Source: JAGVXD01 sp964554415 (GTDB lineage: Archaea > Nanobdellota > Nanobdellia > Pacearchaeales > GW2011-AR1). Taken from it: a DNA stretch of 9,639 nucleotides. The position numbers and the translations under genes are program-made. The notes below the pieces were generated by a model. The model was not told the DNA's origin. It did not search any database and worked only from the letters and a program-made list of their open reading frames with translations. This document shows, piece by piece, positions 4,871 through 9,639 of the stretch (position 1 is the first letter of the stretch; every line of letters starts with the position of its first letter). The DNA lies in the NCBI GenBank assembly GCA_964554415.1, contig CAZKON010000033.1, forward strand, positions 1 through 9,639. Reading direction: 5' to 3'.

Positions 4871-5731
4871 ATGATGGAACAGCGTAATCTTACAGAACTT
4901 TTTACGCAAAATTTAGGCAAGAGCATTATTCAAGCCTCTGCTTACGCAGCTTTGGATTTGTTTCAGATGGTTAGCACAGGCAAGATTGCTGAAGAAGAAG
5001 GGAAAAGAAGGCTTGAGCATTATCAGAAAATTCTTCCAAAGCTTAGGGAGCTTGGCAGCGTGCTCAATTGTGATGTTGCGGACACGCTCGAATGCAGGCT
5101 CATCTGTAAAGAAGGTCCTGACGTTCATGCATCCCAAACCCTTATCAAAAAAGTTTCTCAAATATCTCCCTCGAATCCACTGCCACTTACACCAGAAGCT
5201 CCTGCAATCCTTGAAGAACCAACATATCGAAGTCTGGCTGATTTTCTCAATGACTATACTCTTTCAGGAAGCAAGATAACTGCTGCTGTTTATTTGCGCG
5301 CGGAGGCCCAAAACAATGATGTACTCAATAACCATGCAATACCAAAAGCAAGAGGAAAACAATATCAGGATATCCCTGAAGTGAAAGCAGCTATCGCGGC
5401 TCTTCTCGCAAAAGGTGGATATCTTCAAGGCAGTACGCCTCAAATGAAAAACAACGGAAATCCTCCTTTGCCTCATAAAAAGCAGCCCGTGCCTCCGACG
5501 CCTCGCCCTTCAGGAGACAGCCACACACGCATTCCCTATGACATTATAAAAGTTGCAGGAAGAACAGGAATCCCTGCTGATTTTATTGTCGAACATGAAG
5601 ATGTGCTTGATGTTCAGACAACTGAACAGGGAGGAGGGAAAACATACGACCCATTGCGTCTCCCCTATCTCACAAGGCTCCGGGAAGGTAATATGGGCAA
5701 AGTCCACCAAAAGGAGCAGCAAACACTATGA
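4871..5731 (+). CDS. hypothetical DNA-binding protein with two possible MerR-like winged-helix modules (286 aa), coupled to sigma
   Basis: No named family is recognised. Residues 1-65 are helical. Residues 119-180 (RSLADFLNDYTLSG, then AIPKARGKQYQDIPEVKAAI) and residues 220-271 (IPYDIIKVAGRTGIPADFI, then TTEQGGGKTYDPLRLPYLTRL) each read like a MerR/excisionase-type winged helix. In each, a helix-turn-helix is followed by an arginine- or glycine-rich wing and a K-x-Y-D/K-x-Y-x-D turn before a final helix. A proline-rich linker (198-213) separates them. The TGA stop overlaps the sigma ATG as ATGA, with AAGGAG at 5711-5716, so the two proteins are probably made together. It could be a co-regulator, a recruiter or an anti-sigma-like partner; the role is inferred only from context. 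ATG 4874 is an equally possible start. Confidence 0.75.
   Translation: MMEQRNLTELFTQNLGKSIIQASAYAALDLFQMVSTGKIAEEEGKRRLEHYQKILPKLRELGSVLNCDVADTLECRLICKEGPDVHASQTLIKKVSQISPSNPLPLTPEAPAILEEPTYRSLADFLNDYTLSGSKITAAVYLRAEAQNNDVLNNHAIPKARGKQYQDIPEVKAAIAALLAKGGYLQGSTPQMKNNGNPPLPHKKQPVPPTPRPSGDSHTRIPYDIIKVAGRTGIPADFIVEHEDVLDVQTTEQGGGKTYDPLRLPYLTRLREGNMGKVHQKEQQTL
5711..5716 (+). promoter_or_regulatory. Shine-Dalgarno site deciding the sigma start
   Basis: AAGGAG lies 11 nt before ATG 5728, which itself overlaps the upstream stop as ATGA. Together these favour 5728, not 5881, as the true start of the sigma gene even though TAG follows at codon 30. Confidence 0.7.
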
Positions 5732-7242
5732 CACAGGTAATGCAGAACACTGTTCACGAACCTTATCTGCTTGAGGATCTTGCAGATCCTGACAAGCACG
5801 AATTTCAGAAATACTAGCAGGATACAGATACTCTCAAGAAAAACGAAAACCTCGCAGACACACCGTATTTTTTCAGGCTTATGAATCATCGGATTCTTTC
5901 CCCTGATGAGGAGAGAAAGCTTTTTCAGGAATTCAAAAGCGCACAAAAAAGCTGGGCAGAAAAAATGATGCATGTAGGACTTGCAGCGATTCGCGTTGCT
6001 CAGACAGGATTTGAAGGAGGCAACTCCCTGACGCCGCAAATCATGCTAAGGCGCAGTTTCAATCAGGAGCCCAAGATTATCCTGCAAAACCTCTCGACAG
6101 CTGTACCAGAAGTATATGAATTAGTATATGCAAACCGTGCTTTGCTTGCATCAGCTGACACCTATGCTCGCTGCATTAACCATATTGAAAAGAATAGTGA
6201 GGAGCACGCACAAATCCTTCTGCCCTGGAATGCAAGCATTCAAACGCTTGAGAATCGTCTTCAGGGAGAAGAGCATTACACAGGATTAACAACCTATGCT
6301 TCTTCCCTCGAAGAATGGAAAGAAGCACATGAAAAACATAAGCTTCCAAGAGAAGCGTTTATGAAACTCTATCGTTCAGTCGCCACAGAGCTTGGTCTGC
6401 CTCCTGAAGAATTTCTGGAACTGCTGAAAGATATTCTGCGGTACAGGGTTCTCTGCCATGAAAAAAGAGAACAAATCATCGCCCACAACCAGCGTCTTGT
6501 ATTGCACTATGCAAAAAAACACCTGTGGAAGCTGGAACAAACGTATCTTTCTGTTGATGATATTTTCAGTATTGGTAATAACGGCTTGGCAAAAGGAGTT
6601 GAACGTTTCAATCTTGAAAAAGGATGCAAATTTTCCACATACGGAAGCTGGTGGATTCAGCAGGCAATAAGAAGAGAAATTGAGAATACCAGTGCCGCAG
6701 TTCGTATTCCAGTTCATGTACAGGAACATTACATGCAGGTGAATCGAGCAATTCAGGAGCTGCAGCAGGAACATGATGATGAAACATATTTTCCGACAAT
6801 AGATGAAATTATAAGCGTAACAGGGCTTGGGGAAAAGCAAATTAAGCGTGCACTGAATGCAGGAAAAAGAAACATTTCTCTTGACGCCCCCATTGTGATT
6901 TACGGAGGAAAACAGGCGTATCAGGACTCAACCAATGTAGACAATAACTACGCTCTGTTTGCAGACGAGCGCCAGGAAAATCCTGCAGATTCTCTAAACA
7001 CTCTTCTCGTCAGAAACAATATTGATAGAGTGCTCGCAACATTGACTGAAAGGGAAAGAAAAGTTATCGAACTCAGATTTGGCTTTAAAGACGGCGCTAC
7101 AAAAACACTTGAAGAAATCGGTCAAAAATATGGTTTCACGCGCGAACGCATTCGCCAGATTGAAGCAAAGGCATTAAGAAAACTGCGCCATCCCTCCAAA
7201 CTGAAGCTCTTACACGCAAATGCAGAAGATATGCACAGATGA
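5728..7242 (+). CDS. bacterial-type sigma-70 family RNA polymerase sigma factor with one in-frame TAG
   Basis: From ATG 5728 the frame has 504 codons with TAG at codon 30 (5815-5817); the uninterrupted part begins at Met 5881 (453 aa). In 5881-based numbering, region 1.2 starts before that Met (TPYFFRLMNHRILSPDEERK). Region 2.1 is IIAHNQRLVLHYAKKH (199-214), 2.2 is LSVDDIFSIGNNGLAKGVER (223-242), and 2.3-2.4 is CKFSTYGSWWIQQAI (249-263) through RIPVHVQE (275-282). Region 3 spans about 284-337. Region 4 spans 386-440 with TRERIRQIEAKALRKLRHPS, identical in style to primary sigma factors. The aromatic -10 pocket (F251, Y254, W257, W258) is kept. The position equivalent to E. coli T440 is Arg264. 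Region 1.1 is absent. About 165 residues between 1.2 and 2.1 match nothing recognised. The protein would direct a bacterial-type promoter reading, which is unexpected in an archaeon. Confidence 0.93.
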
Positions 7243-7298
7243 AAGAGAAGGCTCTCCAGAAAGAGGAGAATGAAAAACTCGTAATTAACTTTTTTATG

Positions 7299-7349
7299 AT
7301 TACAGAGAATTGCCTTAATTATGTTACTTGTTTGGCAATTCTCCGTAAT
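7299..7349. repeat. conserved-loop hairpin, single copy
   Basis: Arms 7299-7314 and 7334-7349 form 15 pairs with one A-C mismatch. The 19-nt loop is TTAATTATGTTACTTGTTT, matching the locus A loop at 13 of 19 positions with an identical first five and last three bases. It begins 57 nt after the sigma stop codon and may act as the 3' end structure of that transcript. Confidence 0.7.
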
Positions 7350-7423
7350 AAAACTTAGATATTTTAAGATGGAATATCTATTCAATTTATTCTGGATTTA
7401 CACCTTAACTTAACGAAATTATA

Positions 7424-7495
7424 CGCCCACGCCGGGAATCGAACCCGGACTCCATCCGCGACAGGGATGTGTACTAGCCGCTATACGACGTAGGC
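7424..7495 (-). tRNA. tRNA-Asp(GTC), no intron
   Basis: On the minus strand the acceptor is GCCTACG with CGTGGGC and discriminator G. The D-stem is GTAT/GTAC, the anticodon stem CATCC/GGATG, the loop CTGTCGC with anticodon GTC, the variable loop GAGT and the T-arm CCGGG-TTCGATT-CCCGG. It is 72 nt long and CCA is not encoded. It points toward the end of the sigma gene. Confidence 0.96.
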
Positions 7496-7516
7496 TTATA
7501 TTAACCTTGGAGACTT

Positions 7517-7527
7517 AATTTTTAAAT
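7517..7527 (-). promoter_or_regulatory. TATA-like promoter for tRNA-Asp
   Basis: Minus-strand ATTTAAAAATT lies 22-32 nt upstream of the tRNA 5' end at 7495. Confidence 0.5.
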
Positions 7528-7674
7528 GTTGTGAATTTATAGAAAATTTCTTCTTTACTACATCTTTTGCGAACCTCAATTTTATTTATTGAACATTTGC
7601 TGAATTATTAGCCTAACTATCTGTCAGTTATCAGAGGTTCACTCCAAACCTTCAGCCCCTGCTGTTACGCCATA

Positions 7675-7710
7675 GTCAAGAGAGCGCATGCTTTATCCCC
7701 ACAGCAAGCT
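7675..7710 (+). repeat. 36-nt direct repeat, copy 1
   Basis: The 36 bases begin GTCAAGAGAGCGCATGC and end CCCCACAGCAAGCT. They are identical to 7845-7880, 170 nt downstream. Here the repeat continues into a TTTGCC-TGCT-GGCAAA hairpin. Confidence 0.9.
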
Positions 7711-7748
7711 TTTGCCTGCTGGCAAATCCGCCTGCTGACGGAGTGGGG
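7697..7748. repeat. nested hairpin element
   Basis: The outer arms are CCCCAC (7697-7702) and GTGGGG (7743-7748). Inside lie TTTGCC-TGCT-GGCAAA (7711-7726) and a short CCG/CGG stem (7728-7740). At repeat copy 2 the same CCCCACAGCAAGCT closes directly with ATGGGG, so the inner hairpins look like an insertion into the loop. The inner hairpin plus the following TCCGC resembles the hairpin of the tRNA-Tyr intron. Confidence 0.6.
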
Positions 7749-7844
7749 CATCCAAGAAAACCAAGAACCGAAGCGGACTCATATTCGAGATAATTATCTC
7801 TTAAATCAGACTCTTGCTCGCTTAAACATCGACGCGTTTCTTCT

Positions 7845-7880
7845 GTCAAGAGAGCGCATGCTTTATCCCCACAGCAAGCT
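7845..7880 (+). repeat. 36-nt direct repeat, copy 2
   Basis: Identical to copy 1 over all 36 bases. It continues as ATGGGGTATTA, so that 7872-7891 also matches the core of the end repeats (1-49 and 9574-9622) at 18 of 20 positions. This links the two repeat types. Confidence 0.9.
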
Positions 7881-8130
7881 ATGGGGTATTAGGAAAGAAT
7901 AAAACCTGAGAAAATTCAGGATGCAGAAAAGAAACTTGTTGAAATATTTACCAGATAAAAAATCTTCCTGCCCACAACTCCCTCAAATAGCCTGAAAATT
8001 CTACTCTAAGAAAGAATATCAATTCCTTCCTTAAAACAGCGTCTTCTGCTTACTGCCTTTCTGAATGTCTTCGAAAGAAGAGCTGAAAAGAGAGGACTTG
8101 ATTGACAATGAGAAATGTTTTCAGAAATTT

Positions 8131-9396
8131 TCATTTCTGACTGAGAAAGAATTTCCAGAAAGGAATAATATGCAAACCATCATTTTCATAAGAATCTTTC
8201 CCATCGTATATGATAATTCCCTCTTCTGATTTGTATTTGCTTTTGAAGTAACGCATATTTTCACAGTCTCTTTTTTCAATGTGCACTTTGTTTTTCACTT
8301 CAATCGGAAAGAGATTATTATTTTTCATAGTCAGGAAATCAATTTCCTTTCCCAATTTTCTCCAATAGTATCTTGCGCCAATGATGCTCCCGACAGCGTT
8401 CTCCTTGATTTTATCTTCTTTGTCAGAGAAACAATATGCGAGTGTCCACCAATAAGGATATGCGCGCTGCAACTTGCGGGATACTGCAAAAGAACTTGGT
8501 CTGAAATTCTTTATTTTTCTTATTAAATACGAAGATTCTAGATATAAAAAGTGCCGAATTAACGTTTTCTTGCTGACCTTAAGGTTTTTGGAGAGAGAAT
8601 CGTAATCAACATATATTCCAGGTTCTTTGTAAATAAGTTCAATAAGTGTAGTAAGGAGATCTTTGTTGACATTCTTGAATTTGTCTGGCAGGTCGGATTT
8701 TACTATTTTGTCAATAATTGTTGTTCTTAAGTAGTCTTTCACAAGAAGATCGTCTTTCATCGCGAGCGTTTCAGGAAAATTTCGCAGTAAATACCTCTGA
8801 AATTCCTTATCTAACTCTTTTCTGTATAATGATTTTTTCTTTTTATAATCCTGCTTACTCTCCAAATCAAGATACTCGGAAAATGCAAGTGGCTCTATAT
8901 TTACGATAAAGTACCTCCCCGCAAGTATTTTGATTGCCTCATCCTCAAGATGAATACTGCTTGAAGATGAAAGATAGAATTTCAGATGAGGGAACGCATC
9001 GTAGAATATCTTAAGTTGGTTTGCCCAATCATCAAGCTTGGTTATCTCATCGAGAAAGAAGAGAACTTTTTCTTTTTTGTAATCGACTTTTGTAAGTTCG
9101 GAGTATGTCTCGAAAATTTCGGTAAGCTTTTCAACGTGTTTGTCAAAACTAAAATAGCAAATGTGAAAAGAGTCGTGACTTTTTAGTAAGCTTTCGAGCA
9201 GTTGATATAAAAGAGTTGACTTTCCTACGCGCCGCAAACCTGTGAGAATAACTATTTGCCTCTGTTGAGAGAGCTCCTGCAATCGTTCATACAATTTTTT
9301 TCTTTTGTACGGCTTCGCTAAATCTTGCGAGACAGAACCGCTTTTCCACCACGGATTCAGCAGTTGCAGTACTTCCTGAGTTTCTGTATGGAACAT
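8131..9396 (-). CDS. COG1373-type AAA ATPase with DUF4143-like C-terminus (421 aa)
   Basis: The domain order is an AAA_14-type P-loop ATPase, a winged-helix segment, then a PD-(D/E)XK-like DUF4143 region. Visible motifs are Walker A GLRRVGKST (53-61, K59, S60), Walker B VLFFLDEI (111-118, D116, E117), a sensor-like LSSSSS (142-147) and AGRYF with R161. The wHTH-like part is YVDYDSLSKNLKVSKKTLIR (262-281). The C-terminal EIDFL (351-355) and PIEVK (364-368) give the D353...E366-x-K368 nuclease-like signature. The length is normal for the family and the gene is intact. These ATPases are abundant and multicopy in archaea and host-associated bacteria; their role is poorly defined and often associated with accessory regions. 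A TATA-like box lies at 9416-9427. The stop codon is TGA. Confidence 0.92.
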   Translation of the reverse strand: MFHTETQEVLQLLNPWWKSGSVSQDLAKPYKRKKLYERLQELSQQRQIVILTGLRRVGKSTLLYQLLESLLKSHDSFHICYFSFDKHVEKLTEIFETYSELTKVDYKKEKVLFFLDEITKLDDWANQLKIFYDAFPHLKFYLSSSSSIHLEDEAIKILAGRYFIVNIEPLAFSEYLDLESKQDYKKKKSLYRKELDKEFQRYLLRNFPETLAMKDDLLVKDYLRTTIIDKIVKSDLPDKFKNVNKDLLTTLIELIYKEPGIYVDYDSLSKNLKVSKKTLIRHFLYLESSYLIRKIKNFRPSSFAVSRKLQRAYPYWWTLAYCFSDKEDKIKENAVGSIIGARYYWRKLGKEIDFLTMKNNNLFPIEVKNKVHIEKRDCENMRYFKSKYKSEEGIIIYDGKDSYENDGLHIIPFWKFFLSQK

Positions 9397-9452
9397 AAGT
9401 TTCTTTATGGGGACGTATATTTAAATCTTTCGTTTCCTCTTGGAAACTTATG
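9394..9452. promoter_or_regulatory. near-symmetric divergent promoter
   Basis: A palindromic TATA core, ATTTAAAT (9419-9426), is flanked by inverted arms CATAAGTTTC (9394-9403) and GAAACTTATG (9443-9452), each containing an ATG. The minus-strand ATG starts the ATPase at leaderless distance. The plus-strand ATG starts a 31-codon frame. Confidence 0.5.
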
Positions 9453-9545
9453 TCTGAGGTGATTGGAGGCAGATTTTGGGTAACAAGGAATGGGGAAAAG
9501 GTTTCTGGGGGGGTTATTTCTTCGCGAGTTTCCAGAGAAGGTTGA
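9450..9545 (+). CDS. possible 31-aa leaderless ORF
   Basis: ATG 9450 to TGA 9543-9545 encodes a Gly/Ser/Arg-rich peptide beginning MSEVIGGRFWVTRNGEK. Its only support is the mirrored position of its ATG relative to the shared palindromic TATA box. No family is recognised, and it may be chance. Confidence 0.2.
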   Translation: MSEVIGGRFWVTRNGEKVSGGVISSRVSREG

Positions 9546-9573
9546 AATAATCTCGAAAAGAATTTGCAATTTT

Positions 9574-9622
9574 ATTTCAAACTTGGTGTAATACCCCGCA
9601 GCTTGCTGCGCCAGTTTGAAAT
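9574..9622. repeat. palindromic repeat, right copy (inverted)
   Basis: The reverse complement of 1-49 with one base difference (T in place of G in the left arm, giving ATTTCAAACTTGG). The remaining 17 nt of the window lie beyond it, so the repeat is internal at this end. Confidence 0.85.
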
Positions 9623-9639
9623 TAGAGATTTCCGTCTAG

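Larger units (their letters stand above)
7496..8130. other. 635-nt region without a convincing gene, rich in repeats
   Basis: Past the tRNA-Asp promoter, the only clear structures are the 36-nt direct repeat (7675-7710 and 7845-7880), the nested hairpin at 7697-7748, a perfect 14-nt palindrome GAGATAATTATCTC (7787-7800) and a GAACCTC/GAGGTTC inverted pair around 7572-7640. A short protein-like frame (7881-7958, with a TAG at its fourth codon) may be a gene remnant. Confidence 0.6.

Noticed and set aside
6376..6840. A 154-codon minus-strand frame opposite the sigma gene.
   Set aside because: It is the complement of conserved sigma regions 2 and 3 and has the Cys/Phe-rich composition of an antisense shadow.
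7675..7880. Two 36-nt repeats resembling CRISPR repeats in length.
   Set aside because: There are only two copies, the gap between them is 134 nt and itself contains hairpins, and no cas gene is nearby.
7881..7958. A 26-codon frame with TAG at codon 4, as a third case of sense TAG.
   Set aside because: It starts at the edge of a dispersed repeat and is very short, so a gene remnant or chance is more likely. It is not used as evidence for recoding.
8102..8107. TTGACA, a possible bacterial -35 box that the sigma factor might use.
   Set aside because: No matching -10 element follows at 16-18 nt, and a single hexamer is expected by chance.

Overview
The window comes from an archaeon, most likely a small-genome DPANN lineage of the Woesearchaeota/Pacearchaeota type; the phylum is an inference. 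The archaeal evidence is direct. tRNA-Gly(GCC) and tRNA-Tyr(GTA) carry introns after position 37 with bulge-helix-bulge splice sites, none of the three tRNAs encodes CCA, an archease gene (partner of the RtcB tRNA ligase) is present, and most starts lie 20-35 nt downstream of an A/T-rich TATA-like box, as expected for leaderless archaeal mRNAs.

Layout. 1-49 is a palindromic repeat whose inverted copy sits at 9574-9622. 137-416 holds a 53-aa very acidic protein and an overlapping small frame interrupted by TAG. 408-497 is a pair of hairpins. 578-1070 holds tRNA-Gly(GCC) on the plus strand, then a 38-aa ORF and tRNA-Tyr(GTA) on the minus strand. 1104-4146 (minus) encodes a membrane-anchored beta-rich surface protein, an unrecognised 166-aa protein and a membrane-anchored metzincin-type protease, with a second hairpin pair between the first two. 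4245-4658 (plus) is archease, followed by a large 132-nt cruciform-like element.

4871-7242 (plus) is the most unusual part: a two-gene operon encoding a protein with two possible MerR-like winged-helix modules and, coupled through an ATGA overlap, a bacterial-type sigma-70 factor with recognisable regions 1.2, 2, 3 and 4. Archaea normally initiate with TBP and TFB. The sigma frame is interrupted by one in-frame TAG at codon 30, and conserved region 1.2 begins just downstream of it. The other supported genes stop with TAA or TGA; TAG appears only as the end of the 53-aa ORF and inside two frames that otherwise look coding. This makes readthrough or a sense TAG worth testing, although mutation or sequence error is also possible.

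7424-7495 is tRNA-Asp(GTC) (minus). 7496-8130 has no convincing gene but holds a 36-nt direct repeat and hairpin repeats. 8131-9396 (minus) is a COG1373-type AAA ATPase with a PD-(D/E)XK-like C-terminus.

A family of hairpins with a conserved 19-21 nt loop and variable but complementary stems occurs at 408-497, 2564-2653 and 7299-7349. It lies on both sides of the sigma operon, which argues against the operon being an assembly chimera.
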